Notes: generated by a model not told the origin, from the sequence alone. A DNA stretch of 63,620 bases from Dehalococcoidia bacterium UBA2158 (GCA_002328185.1 DCWQ01000038.1:49493-113112), one strand, 5' to 3'. Shown: positions 17,504 through 26,701, numbered from the stretch's first letter. Translations and numbers: made by a program.

Positions 17504-20500
17504 CTACTGCCAGCTTTTGGCCTTGGGCAGGTTGTCCATGGCGGGCATGGGTTCCACGTGTTTGGTCACTATGTTCATGGTGCCGTCCCGGCGTGAGACC
17601 TCGCCCCGGATTATCAGCAGTGGCTCCCTGATGATCTGACGGTATTTGGCGAATTCGCCGGACCACACAACCAATGGGATGTGGCCGAATTCGTCCTCCA
17701 GGGTAAGAAAGACCGCCTTGGCCAGGGGGCGCTGGCGGCGGATCACCAGCCCGGCCACGGTGACGATGTCGCCGTCGGCCTTGGACTCGATGTCGCGACT
17801 GGATAGTATCCCCGGCCTCAGATAAGGCCTGGCCAGGGCCATCAGGTGGGATTCGGGGTACAGTCCCAGGATGCGGTATTCCTCGCCCATGGTCTCCCAC
17901 TGGCTCTGCTCCGGCAGTTTCACCATGTCTTGTTCCACGGGCAGGGGCAGGAGCTGCTGGGTGTTGATGGGCCGGTAGCGCAGACCCACTTCCCACAATG
18001 CCTGCCGGCGTCCTGTTTTTGCCCCGCTATTTTCGTAAGTCTTTGTCGGCTCTGCAGCCTCGGCATTCAACGCGTCGAAAGCCCCGGCGGTAACCAGGTT
18101 CTCGATGGCTTCCCTTTGCAGTCCGGTGCGTTCCATGGCGTCGGCCAGGCTCTTGAACCTGCCGCCTTGATCCCTGGCCGTCACCGCCTGGGATGCCGCG
18201 GTGTCTCCCATCCCACGGACGTATCGCAGCCCTAACAAGACCGACTCGTTCCTGATGATGCATTTCTCCCGGCTGTGGTTGATGTCGGGGTTCAAGATGG
18301 TGATGCTGTGGCGTTTGGCGTCTTCCTTCAAGGTCTCGGTGTTGTAGAAACCCATAGGCTGCTGGTTGAAGATGGCGACGTAAAATTCCAGTGGGTAGTA
18401 ATACTTAAGCCAGGCCATGTGGTAGGCCGTCGCGCCAAAGGCAAAGGCATGGGACTCGGGGAACATGTAGTGGCCGTTGAACTTCTTGAAGACCTTTTGA
18501 GCGGAGTCCTCCGGGACTCCCAGTCCGGCAGCCCCCTCCCGGAACTTCTCCCAGTAGTGCTGGATCAAGAGGTCATTGTTGCGCTTGCCAAAGGCCCGGC
18601 GCAGTTGGTCAGCCTCCAGCGACGTGAAGCCGGCCACGTCCATGGCCACCTGGTTCACCTGATCCTGGAACAGGATGATGCCCAGGGTCCGCTCCAGGGC
18701 CCGCTGCTCCAGGGGGTGGTCATAAACCCAGGGGATGCCCTCAGAGCGGCGTTGGATGAACTGGGTAACGCCGTCGTTCACGCCCACGCCGGGCCGCACC
18801 GCGCCCACCTCATAGGCCATGTCGGTCAGGTTCCAGGGCTTGATGCGGGGCACGGTCTGCATCTGGGCGGCCGACTCCACCTGGAAGATGCCAACGGTGT
18901 CGGCCCGGTGCATACTCTCGTAAACAGCCCGGTCGTTGAAGTCAATGCGGCTCAGATCGATGTAGTTGCCCTCCCGCTCTTCGATCAAAAGTAGGCATTC
19001 TTGCATTTGGGAAAGGGCGCCCAGGGCCAGGAAGTCGATCTTCACGAACCCGGCCTGGTCGATGCTATCCTTGTCCCAATGGCAGATGTAGCGTTCGGCG
19101 ATGGCCGCCTGCTGCACCGGCACGGTGTCGATGAGGGGGGACGAACTGATGATCATGCCGCCGGGGTGCTGGGCCAGGTACTTGGGGAAGCCATCCAACT
19201 GGGCCGACATCTCGATGAGGTTCCGCCAGCCCGGCGCGTCCACCTTGTCCCGGAACTCAGGCAGTTGGAGCATCTCCAACTCCAGTTCCTTGGCGTCGTG
19301 GGAGTTGACCCGCTTGGCCAGTTTGTCCATGTCTTGGGCGGGCAGGCCCAGGGCTTTGCCCAAGTCCCGGATGGCTCCCTTCATCTGGTAGGTGCTGATC
19401 ATGCCGGTCAGAGCGGCCCGGTCCCAGCCCCACTTCCGATGGACTCTGGCGATGAGTTCTTCCCGAATGTTGCGGGGAAAGTCCAGGTCGATGTCGGGCA
19501 CTGAGCCCAGGTCATCAGACAAGAACCGGTCCAGGGACAGGTTGTATTCCAGGGGGTCGATGTGGGATAGGCCGATCAGGTAGCCCACCAGCATGGCCAC
19601 CGACGAACCCCGGCCGCGACCAGGCGGGCGTTCCTCCAAGGGTATCTCGGCGTCGCTGAGGCCCATCTCGATCATGATTTCCCGGGCCATCTGGATGATC
19701 TCGTAGTAGATCAGGAAGAACCCGGCCAAGTTGTGTTTTCCGATCAGCCGGAGTTCCTCTTGCAAGCGGTCTTCAACTTTCTGGCGGTCTTGGGTTGTTT
19801 GATTGCCGCCATAGCGGCGTTCGGCGGCCTGGCGGCACAGGTCTTCCAGGTGGATCTGGGGGGTAGCGCCCTCAGGGACATGGTAGTCCGGGAACCGGTA
19901 GGCTAGGTCCTTGGTTAGGTCGAAAGAACAGCGCTCGGCGATGAGCAGGGTGTTCTTGATTGCCTCGGGGCACCGGGAGAACATGGCGGCCATCTCATCG
20001 GGGGATTTGAGATAGAACTGGTTGTTGGCCCGGCGTTCTTTGTGGGTCTCCTCCAGGCTGAGGTTGTTCTTGATGGAGACCAGGGCGTCCTGCAGTTGAT
20101 AGCGTTCCGGCACGTGGTAGTGGACGTTGTTGGTGGCCACTGTGGGAACGCCCAGCTTCTTGGCCAGGTCGATGAGCCGTCGGTTGCGGCTGGTGTCGCC
20201 CTGCACCAGGTTCTGCTGCAGCTCCACAAACACATTGTCGGCGCCGAACCAGCCCAGGTATTGCTTGAGTTGGGCCTCGGCCTCGGCGAAGCGGCCTTCA
20301 GTCAAGAGGCTGGGCACCCGCCCCGTTCGGCAGCCGGTCAGCAGGATCAGGCCATCGAGGTCGTCGGGCAGGTACTTCAGGTCCAGGGCGGAGTTCCTGC
20401 GGTCCGAGGCGACGTATGAATAAGAGACTAGGTTAGAAAGCTGGCTGTAGCCATTCTGGTTCTCGGCCAGGAAGGTCAAGTGAGAGTTATCTTCGCCTTC

Positions 20501-20734
20501 TTTCCTGCCCTTGCCTGGCTCCCCGCCCTTAATAGTCATCTCCACGCCGGTGATTGACTGCATATTGAGGGTCTTGGCCACCTGGGCGAAGTGCATGGCC
20601 CCGCAAAGATTGTCATGGTCGGTCAGCGCCAGTGCGCGCAGCCCCAGATCGCGGGCGCGCACCAGTAAGTCCTCCACGGAGGAGGCCCCCTCCTGGAAGG
20701 AATAGCTACTGTGGCAATGAAGTTCGGCGTACAT
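17504..20734 (-). CDS. dnaE2: Error-prone DNA polymerase III alpha-type subunit (DnaE2/ImuC)
   Basis: This C-family polymerase of 1076 residues is the length of DnaE2 rather than replicative DnaE1. The N-terminal PHP domain begins ELHCHSSYSF with TDHDN downstream. Palm catalytic acids are in PDIDLDFP and the third Asp in VKIDFLAL. Helix-hairpin-helix and OB domains follow (LVIRRQRPLAKAVFLTLEDE). With ImuB it performs damage-induced translesion synthesis in other bacteria. The ImuB-like gene lies 960 bases upstream on the same strand, with a DUF6504-like gene between, so the cassette is recognisable although interrupted by a decayed DUF559 gene and a repeat. No ImuA/SulA-like gene is seen, and I found no clear LexA box. 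Confidence 0.9.
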   Translation of the reverse strand: MYAELHCHSSYSFQEGASSVEDLLVRARDLGLRALALTDHDNLCGAMHFAQVAKTLNMQSITGVEMTIKGGEPGKGRKEGEDNSHLTFLAENQNGYSQLSNLVSYSYVASDRRNSALDLKYLPDDLDGLILLTGCRTGRVPSLLTEGRFAEAEAQLKQYLGWFGADNVFVELQQNLVQGDTSRNRRLIDLAKKLGVPTVATNNVHYHVPERYQLQDALVSIKNNLSLEETHKERRANNQFYLKSPDEMAAMFSRCPEAIKNTLLIAERCSFDLTKDLAYRFPDYHVPEGATPQIHLEDLCRQAAERRYGGNQTTQDRQKVEDRLQEELRLIGKHNLAGFFLIYYEIIQMAREIMIEMGLSDAEIPLEERPPGRGRGSSVAMLVGYLIGLSHIDPLEYNLSLDRFLSDDLGSVPDIDLDFPRNIREELIARVHRKWGWDRAALTGMISTYQMKGAIRDLGKALGLPAQDMDKLAKRVNSHDAKELELEMLQLPEFRDKVDAPGWRNLIEMSAQLDGFPKYLAQHPGGMIISSSPLIDTVPVQQAAIAERYICHWDKDSIDQAGFVKIDFLALGALSQMQECLLLIEEREGNYIDLSRIDFNDRAVYESMHRADTVGIFQVESAAQMQTVPRIKPWNLTDMAYEVGAVRPGVGVNDGVTQFIQRRSEGIPWVYDHPLEQRALERTLGIILFQDQVNQVAMDVAGFTSLEADQLRRAFGKRNNDLLIQHYWEKFREGAAGLGVPEDSAQKVFKKFNGHYMFPESHAFAFGATAYHMAWLKYYYPLEFYVAIFNQQPMGFYNTETLKEDAKRHSITILNPDINHSREKCIIRNESVLLGLRYVRGMGDTAASQAVTARDQGGRFKSLADAMERTGLQREAIENLVTAGAFDALNAEAAEPTKTYENSGAKTGRRQALWEVGLRYRPINTQQLLPLPVEQDMVKLPEQSQWETMGEEYRILGLYPESHLMALARPYLRPGILSSRDIESKADGDIVTVAGLVIRRQRPLAKAVFLTLEDEFGHIPLVVWSGEFAKYRQIIREPLLIIRGEVSRRDGTMNIVTKHVEPMPAMDNLPKAKSWQ

Positions 20735-20738
20735 TAGC

Positions 20739-20763
20739 GAGCTGTCAGCGCTCAGCGGTCAGT
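20739..20763. repeat. Short GCTGTCAGC-type repeat
   Basis: The segment contains gctgtcagcgctcagcggtcag. A near copy, gctgtcagctatcagtggtcag, occurs at 44283-44304, again directly beside a gene end. The function is unknown. Confidence 0.4.
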
Positions 20764-20815
20764 TTTTTTGGCGTAAGCATGGTTTATATCTCTGGGGTGT
20801 CGGGTTGCTAGGGGG

Positions 20816-20980
20816 CGAAATCCCCTAACCCCTTTTATGAAAGGGGGGACTGGTGTCATTTATCAGAAGGGTGACAGTGATGGCCAAACATAATTTCCCA
20901 GTTTCTTGGGGAGTTCGCTCAGAAAAGCTATTTACGTACTAGGTCACCCCCCTTTCGTAAATGGGGCCAGGGGGGATTTC
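20816..20980. repeat. MITE-like imperfect inverted repeat
   Basis: The left arm (20816-20850, gaaatcccct...gaaagggggg) is nearly the reverse complement of the right arm (20944-20980). About 95 bases lie between, giving a compact foldable element. The right arm also forms the last codons of the decayed DUF559 gene. Confidence 0.6.
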
Positions 20981-21294
20981 AACGCCTCCTCTAGCACCTG
21001 CCGGTTGGTGAACCTAAGCACTCGCAATCCTTAGCTTTTCAGTGACTCATCTCGGTGGCGTCGTTCTGGGCATGTATCTGGTCTTGATGCTGTGAGCCAT
21101 CTACCTCCACTACCAATCTGGCCGCAGGAGCGTAAAAGTCCACGACATAGCTCCCTATGGACTTCTGGCGGTAGAACTGCACATCATACAATTGCTTCCT
21201 GCGTAAACTTTGACCAAAGCAGGCGCTCGCAATCAGTCATTCCTGAGCGCAAGTATCGACTGATTGGCTTCAAAACACTTTTGTATCTGAGCAC
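20944..21294 (-). pseudogene. Decayed DUF559 (endonuclease-like) gene
   Basis: Reading the minus strand across frames gives a clear DUF559 protein: LRYKSVLKPISRYLRSG, then MTDCERLLWSK, a frame change, YRQKSIGSYVVDFYAPAARLVVEVDG, another frame change and a stop, then GLRVLRFTNRQVLEEALKS ending in repeat-encoded residues. DUF559 proteins share the Vsr/restriction-endonuclease fold, with the VDF...EVDG catalytic core. At least two frame changes and one internal stop show that it is dead. GTG 21294 is the likely old start and lies two bases past the stop of the DUF6504-like gene. Confidence 0.75.
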
Positions 21295-21295
21295 C

Positions 21296-21667
21296 TCACA
21301 CCCCTTTCTGCCAGTACCAATTCCCGCTCAGCTGGTCCCTAAATACCGTCAGGCGTCTGTCGTCTTTAGTAATGATCTGGTAGTAGCGGCGGGAGATGGG
21401 GCGTTCTCGCCACCATTCGTCGTCCACCTGCCATAGGTCGCTGATGGCGGTGATGGGCAGGCGGAGGTGTCCGACTTCTTGCGCCGGGCGGCGGGAGGGG
21501 CTGGCTGGGCGGTTGGAGATGGTGGGCGGCAATGAGACGGAGACCGGCCTCTCCATCCTGTCCTCGGCGACCTCTATGGGCACCGGCAGGTTCAGTGAGC
21601 GGAATTGCAGGCTCTGGCTCACAGCCCCAGGGGTTGCGGCGCCGGTTTTCACGGCCCCAGGTTTCAC
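21296..21667 (-). CDS. DUF6504-like small protein next to imuB
   Basis: The C-terminal 50 residues (LWQVDDEWWRERPISRRYYQ, then LTVFRDQLSGNWYWQKG) match the small DUF6504-like proteins found beside imuB and dnaE2, whose role in translesion synthesis is not known. The start is unclear: GTG codons at 21667, 21652 and 21622 are possible, all with weak ribosome sites. The same frame runs open far upstream over the imuB gene, and the first residues consist of a GAVKP-type repeat that begins immediately after the imuB stop. It may therefore be a separate protein, or the C-terminal domain of ImuB reached by a -1 frameshift. Confidence 0.6.
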   Translation of the reverse strand: MKPGAVKTGAATPGAVSQSLQFRSLNLPVPIEVAEDRMERPVSVSLPPTISNRPASPSRRPAQEVGHLRLPITAISDLWQVDDEWWRERPISRRYYQIITKDDRRLTVFRDQLSGNWYWQKGV

Positions 21668-21688
21668 GGCTCCGGGTTTTGCGTCCCC
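21614..21688 (-). repeat. Five-unit 15-bp tandem repeat encoding GAVKP-type pentapeptides
   Basis: Five 15-bp units at 21674-21688, 21659-21673, 21644-21658, 21629-21643 and 21614-21628 encode GDAKP, GAVKP, GAVKT, GAATP and GAVSQ in the DUF6504 frame. The array starts 5 bases past the imuB stop codon. Since the unit length is a multiple of three and the peptide is conserved, it has been under coding constraint in that frame. Confidence 0.75.
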
Positions 21689-21693
21689 GTTTT

Positions 21694-22893
21694 TTATGGG
21701 TCGAAGGGGACCAGCGCCTGGCGTCTTTCTGGTATGCGCGACCACGGCTCTATCTCCTTCATCTGGTAGATGGGCGGTTTGCCGCCCAACAGGGCCTCCA
21801 ACTGACGCATCATCTCCTTCAACTGCTCCTGCTTGCGGACGTCTGAGAAGAGGTTGGTCTGGATGCCCGACTCGCCGGTGAACCCGGCCAGGGTGAGTTT
21901 CATGTCCTCCAGCGGTCCCGGCAGGGTTACGCTGTCCAACCGGCTTTTCAGGGCGAACAGGGCCCGGTCCCGGCTGCCCAACGCCTCTTTGAACCCGAAG
22001 CGTTTCACCCAGGGCGGCAGCCGGTACACGCGGCTTTCGATGGTGGCGGTGCGGACGTAACGGCCGCCGATCTCCGGCCGGGCAAAGGCTCGGCCCAGCA
22101 GTGTACCCAGGCCCGTCAGGATGGGGGTCCAAGTGACAGTGGGCGATGGGAAGGTCAGAGATTCTTCGACAACCTGTTGCGTCCGGTGGGGAGTCAGCGG
22201 GCTGTTGTCCACTCCGCCGGCCAGCAGCCAGACTCGCCGCCCAGCGGTCCCCAACTGGGCCTGGACCGCGCCCTCCGGCAGCGCTGACAGTTGGTCCAAC
22301 GTGTGGATGCCAAAGCGGTGCAGCCGGGTCTTGTTGGCCCAAGAAAGAGGCAACAGGCCGATGGACAGTCCGTTCAGAAAAGCTGTCATGCCCGCGGAAT
22401 CTCGGGGCACCCTGGTGGCGCGTCCGCCTTTGGTAGTCACCGCGGCGACGTAGGCCGGAAATTTGCCCCCTGCCACGCCGACCCGGGGATTGAATTCAGT
22501 GGGCGCCGCCTGGAGCAGAGACGCAATCATCCGCGCCTCTCCCCCGTACATCAGTTCCAAGCCTTCCAAGTCCACGTAGGCACAGCCAAGCCCGTCCCTC
22601 TCCACCACCGGACTGCGCAGTTCCAGGGCCTTGATCAGTTTGTCGAAGGCCCCGTTGTAGTAGGGAGAGTCGGCCTGGATAAGGGATGCGTCTTTGCAGC
22701 GGGCCATGGCCTCAGCTAAGGGCATTCCGGCGGTCACTCCTCGGGCCTCCGCCGAGCTATCCAGCACCAGGTCCTTGGAGCCGTAACTCTCGGTGATGAT
22801 CACGGGTTTTCCCCGCAAGTGGGGATAGCGGCGCACCTCGGCTTTAACCGGGAGGTGGGTGACTAACATGCAGGCTATGGAACGGTCTGTCAT
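21694..22893 (-). CDS. imuB: ImuB-like Y-family polymerase homologue
   Basis: The 399-residue protein has the Y-family layout: a palm/fingers region to about residue 160, a thumb with the helix-hairpin-helix LSIGLLPLSWANKTRLHRFGI (about 185-210), and a little-finger domain. The catalytic DMDAFF motif is absent (the start reads SIACMLVTHLPVKAE), and the SIDE motif reads YVDLEG, so the acids needed for catalysis are missing. That is the hallmark of ImuB, which serves as an adaptor for DnaE2 and the sliding clamp. It ends in PWSRIPERRQALVPFDP, where a DUF6504-like frame overlaps. ATG 22893 has no strong ribosome site. DnaE2 lies downstream on the same strand. Confidence 0.8.
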   Translation of the reverse strand: MTDRSIACMLVTHLPVKAEVRRYPHLRGKPVIITESYGSKDLVLDSSAEARGVTAGMPLAEAMARCKDASLIQADSPYYNGAFDKLIKALELRSPVVERDGLGCAYVDLEGLELMYGGEARMIASLLQAAPTEFNPRVGVAGGKFPAYVAAVTTKGGRATRVPRDSAGMTAFLNGLSIGLLPLSWANKTRLHRFGIHTLDQLSALPEGAVQAQLGTAGRRVWLLAGGVDNSPLTPHRTQQVVEESLTFPSPTVTWTPILTGLGTLLGRAFARPEIGGRYVRTATIESRVYRLPPWVKRFGFKEALGSRDRALFALKSRLDSVTLPGPLEDMKLTLAGFTGESGIQTNLFSDVRKQEQLKEMMRQLEALLGGKPPIYQMKEIEPWSRIPERRQALVPFDP

Positions 22894-23161
22894 AGGTGTC
22901 GGTAGTCTGATTTTAAGGTTGTTTTTAGCCTTTATTTGAGGCTATTTCTGGGCCGGGCACGAATTATATAGAACATATGTACTGCATAACAATGGCTACA
23001 AGTCACTTTCTTTAAACTTTGGCTAAACAACATTCAAAAGCAATCATCAGAACCGTCCACTTTGCGAGCAAGAACCGGATAGAACAGCCCAAGAGATTGA
23101 GGTATTCTGGTGACGTCAAAGAAACTGAATCAGCACCTGGACAGGAATAGCAGGAAACACG

Positions 23162-23591
23162 ATGGAACAATGGCCCGCAGACCTCAGCCCGGAAGCGTTG
23201 ACTCAATGGGTGGAAGCGCATTTCTAAGGCACTCTGATGGGCCTTTCGGGGATGCGGGCTATACGGGCAGCAAAGAGCGGGCGTGGTAGAGTTGCCGTTC
23301 CATGCGGGCATCACCACATCCTCAGGCCACATCCACGCCGGGAGCATGGTGTCCCTGGCCGACACGTCGGCCATCAGACGAGCGGTGGAGCTGGTCGATA
23401 TGCCGGTGGCGGTGAGTATCTCAACCCAAACCGTGGGCAATGTCCAAGAGGGCACGCTGCGGTCCGAAAGCACAGTGGCCCATCCAGGCCGCACCTTGGT
23501 GGTGGTGACCACTCGGGTCACCGCAGACGGCGGAAAACTACTGGCCTTGGTCAACTCAAGTCATTTCGTCCAACAAACGGATCAGGGGAAT
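23162..23591 (+). pseudogene. PaaI-type hotdog thioesterase remnant
   Basis: ATG 23162 opens MEQWPADLSPEALTQWVEAHF and stops at 23225. After one more frame change near 23280 the typical hotdog core appears: ELPFHAGITTSSGHIHAGSM, SLADTSAIRRAVELV, and VVVTTRVTADGGKLLALVNSS. The early stop plus a +1 shift show a dead gene. The remaining frame has no stop of its own and reads straight into the ada gene in the same frame. Confidence 0.65.
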
Positions 23592-24664
23592 ATGGTTGCA
23601 ATCACTGACAAGACCACCGGTCTAGACCCAAACATGTGGGAGGCGGTCCAGACTCGGGACTCCAGGGTCGACGGGCGTTTCGTGTACGGGGTCAGTTCCA
23701 CCGGCATCTATTGCCGGCCCACTTGTCCCAGCCGCCGGCCAGCGCCCCATAGAGTCGCCTTTTTCGACCGGGCCATCGAGGCCGAAGCCGCCGGGTTCAG
23801 GGCCTGCAAACGCTGCCTGCCGGACCAGGAAACCCCCAGCACCAGTCTGGTGCGCAAGGTCTGCAAATACATCCAAGAGCAGTCAGACGAATCGGGTTCT
23901 ATGCCCACCCTGGCCGAGTTGGGCCAGGCGGTCGGAGCAGCCCCTCGCATCTGCAGCGGGTGTTCAAAGAGGCTACCGGAGTCACGCCGCGCCAGTATGC
24001 GGCGGCCTGGCGTCTGGACCGGTTCAAGGCAATAATCAAGGACGGCCAAGACATCTCAACGGCGTTCTATGAGGCGGGGTTCGGTTCGTCCAGCAGGCTG
24101 TATGAGAATTCGGGGGAGCGCATGGGGATGAGCCCCGGCGCTTATCGCAGGGGAGGAAAGGGCATGGATATCTATCACACAGTGGTGACATGCCCCATGG
24201 GCTGGCTGCTGGTGGCGGCTACTGAAAAGGGCATTTGCTCGGTGAAACTGGGCGGCTCCGATAGAGAGTTGGAAGAGAATCTCCAGTCTGAATTTCCGTC
24301 GGCCAACCACCAACAAGTTGGCGGTCATCTGGCGACCTGGACCGCTGAGATATTATCCTATCTGGACGGGGAAAATACCGGCCTGGACCTGCCTCTGGAC
24401 ATCCAAGCAACGGCGTTCCGGCAGCAGGTGTGGCGGATGCTCCGGACGATTCCCTACGGCGAGACCCGCACCTACCAGCAGGTGGCCCAGTCGCTGGGCA
24501 AAGACGACGCTACGCGGGCGGTGGGCACGGCCTGCGGGGCCAATCCCGTGGCGCTGGTCATACCCTGCCACCGGGTGCTGCGCAAGGACGGCGGCCTGGG
24601 TGGCTACCGGTGGGGGCTGGGCCGGAAGAAGTCACTGTTGGAGATGGAGCAGGCGGTAGACTGA
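23592..24664 (+). pseudogene. ada: Ada-Ogt bifunctional alkylation-repair protein, split by one frameshift
   Basis: The N-terminal part has the AdaA methylphosphotriester domain with zinc Cys in IYCRPTCPSRRP and RACKRCLP. An AraC-type helix-turn-helix begins (MPTLAELGQAVGAAP) but the frame shifts at about 23946-23953. It continues in the other frame as LQRVFKEATGVTPRQYAAAWR, and is followed by a complete O6-methylguanine methyltransferase domain with the acceptor site VIPCHRV and the end GGYRWGLGRKKSLLEME. One missing base explains the break. AGGGGAA precedes ATG 23592. If real, an internal start (e.g. 23960) could still give active methyltransferase. It belongs with imuB and dnaE2 in a DNA-damage island. 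Confidence 0.8.
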
Positions 24665-24807
24665 ACGTTACGGTCGATCTGCCGGAGAGCCATAAGCTTC
24701 GATTAAACGTATAATTTAATGGTCTGCCCTCGACCAACGGGAACCGGCCAAATCGAACCCCTTGGAACCAAGACGGTTTGCCAAGCTCTGTCTTTCAATC
24801 GATCTCC

Positions 24808-26118
24808 ATGCTAATAACGGCCCGGCACGCCCTGCTTCCTATGCTGGCCGGGGTCTTTCTTGCTGCCCTGATGACGGCTTCCAGCGTGTCCGCTGCCGGG
24901 GGGGACATCGAGATTGTCGACACCGGCGAAGATGTGGATTTCCCTGGCACTGTGGACCTTTCTGTAACCGCCGAAGGTGACGCCGACATCGTGGAGGTAC
25001 GGCTCTTCTACCGCACCGTTGGCAGCAATGTCTGGGCCTATGCTTACCCCGAGTTCATGCCCGACAACCGGGTCACCGCCAGCCTGAACCTCACTGGTGA
25101 GGTCTCGACCTACCTGCCGCCCGGCACAGAGGTTGAGTACTACTACGAGATCACCGACGCTCAGGGCAATATGCTCCGCACCGACCCCACCGTGGTGGAA
25201 TACGAGGACACACGGTTCGACTGGACGGAGGTCAAGGTCGGGCCGCTCACTCTTCGTTATTACGACCAGTCTGACCTGAGGGTCAGGGGAGTGGTACGGT
25301 TATTAGAATCAGACCTGGCGCGCCTTCAAACTCTGCTTCAGTTAGAACAGCCTGACGATATCAAAGGCGTTATCTACTCCCAGCGCTCCCACACTCTCGA
25401 GGCCTTTCCTCAGCAGAGCCGCACCACCACCGAGCAGCAGACATTCCATGGATTCGCCTTCCCGGAACGGAGCCTATTCCTCGGACTGGGGATGGGCCGC
25501 GGGTTGATAGTCCATGAGTCTGCCCACCTTTTGTTGGGACAGGTGATGGGCGACCTCGCTCTGCCGACTCCCGCCTGGTTGGACGAGGGGTTCGCCAGCT
25601 ATATGGACCCGTCAGTGAAGATATTAACTGGGGAGAGTCTCAGTTCCCGGACGAACCCGCTCAAGGCTATGCGCACCGTGACCGGCACGCCCCACAGCAT
25701 CGGCACTTTTTATCAGAAGTCACTAAGCGTGGTGGCTTTCCTGATCGACGAATTCGGCGAGCCCAACTTCCAAAGCTTCATCGGACAACTGAGCCAGGGC
25801 GGTACCGTGGACGGTTCTTTGACCAACGTGTACGGGTTCAACGTCGACGGTCTGGACGCCCTCTGGGCGAGTCAATCCACGGTCTCGCAGCCCTCGGCGC
25901 CCTCGGCTCCGGAGCGGACCAACCCTGACGGCAACCCTTCGGCCATCTTATTCTTCAATAGCTGGCTCCTGGGCGGGCTGGTGATCTTAGTCCTGGCGGC
26001 GGTGTCCATCCAGTTCGTGGCGTCCAAGCTCCGTCCGGCCCGCTACCCGGAGGAGGGTCTGCAACCTTGGGAGCACCCGGGCCTCTGGGACGACAAGGAA
26101 AACGAAGGGCCCTACTAA
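24808..26118 (+). CDS. Secreted/membrane peptidase-MA-like gluzincin
   Basis: An N-terminal signal sequence (MLITARHALLPMLAGVFLAAL...ASSVSA) is followed by a beta-rich domain (about 30-130) and a peptidase-MA-like domain. Zinc ligands are in LIVHESAHLLLGQ (HExxH) and the downstream acid in PAWLDEGFASY. Near the C-terminus, SWLLGGLVILVLAAVSIQFV is one membrane span, then a short tail. I prefer ATG 24808 because it places the signal peptide at the very start; a TTG at 24778 in the same frame would add ten residues. Neither has a strong ribosome site. The target protein is unknown; related Chloroflexota proteins are annotated only as metallohydrolases. Confidence 0.75.
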   Translation: MLITARHALLPMLAGVFLAALMTASSVSAAGGDIEIVDTGEDVDFPGTVDLSVTAEGDADIVEVRLFYRTVGSNVWAYAYPEFMPDNRVTASLNLTGEVSTYLPPGTEVEYYYEITDAQGNMLRTDPTVVEYEDTRFDWTEVKVGPLTLRYYDQSDLRVRGVVRLLESDLARLQTLLQLEQPDDIKGVIYSQRSHTLEAFPQQSRTTTEQQTFHGFAFPERSLFLGLGMGRGLIVHESAHLLLGQVMGDLALPTPAWLDEGFASYMDPSVKILTGESLSSRTNPLKAMRTVTGTPHSIGTFYQKSLSVVAFLIDEFGEPNFQSFIGQLSQGGTVDGSLTNVYGFNVDGLDALWASQSTVSQPSAPSAPERTNPDGNPSAILFFNSWLLGGLVILVLAAVSIQFVASKLRPARYPEEGLQPWEHPGLWDDKENEGPY

Positions 26119-26154
26119 CGCTGGGCGTAAATAATTCTTTAGCTTGGACCATTC

Positions 26155-26658
26155 ATGACAACCAACCATGACCAGATACCCATGCTTCAAGAAAAGCTGC
26201 GGTCGCCGCACCAGGCAGTGATGAAATCCATCGACGGAGTCGCCGAGGCTGAGATTCGCCAGGTGCCGGCCCCAGGTGAATGGTCGGTGGCCCAGCTGCT
26301 GGCCCACATCGCCGAGATCCAGTATTTCTGGATGGAAAAGGCGGTCTTGATCACCCAGGAAGACGACCCCAACATAACCCGCAGCGACGTCGAGAATGAC
26401 CGGAGAGCGGCCGCCGTCGAAGACCATGCCAGCGACTCGCTAGACACGCTGATAAAAAGCCTGGCCGCCGCCAACGAGTCCGCAGTCGCTGCCACCGGGG
26501 ATCTCTCCTCTGAGGACTTGCCCATCCTTGGTCACCGGGGCGAGAACAACCCCATCACGGTGGAGGGTGTGGTCCAATACCTAGCCCTACATGTGGAAGA
26601 ACACGCCCATCAGGTGAGTGAGTCCCGGCGTCTGATCGGCCAGGGACCAACCGACTAG
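26155..26658 (+). CDS. DinB-fold four-helix-bundle protein
   Basis: This 167-residue protein belongs to the DinB/YfiT-like metal-binding bundle family (not the polymerase DinB). The three expected His ligands are seen in QLLAHIAEIQYFW and LALHVEEHAHQV. Members include thiol transferases for bacillithiol or mycothiol and uncharacterised proteins. It begins 36 bases behind the peptidase-MA gene. TTGGA before ATG 26155 is a modest ribosome site. Confidence 0.8.
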   Translation: MTTNHDQIPMLQEKLRSPHQAVMKSIDGVAEAEIRQVPAPGEWSVAQLLAHIAEIQYFWMEKAVLITQEDDPNITRSDVENDRRAAAVEDHASDSLDTLIKSLAAANESAVAATGDLSSEDLPILGHRGENNPITVEGVVQYLALHVEEHAHQVSESRRLIGQGPTD

Positions 26659-26701
26659 GCCAATATGAATCTGCGGCTATGGCTATGTTATCCTATCGAT
26701 T

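Noticed and set aside
21092..21436. 114-codon plus-strand frame
   Set aside because: It lies opposite the DUF559 remnant and the DUF6504-like end, which both have recognisable motifs.
26155..26658. DinB-fold protein as DNA polymerase IV
   Set aside because: The name is shared, but this is the small metal-binding four-helix bundle without polymerase motifs.
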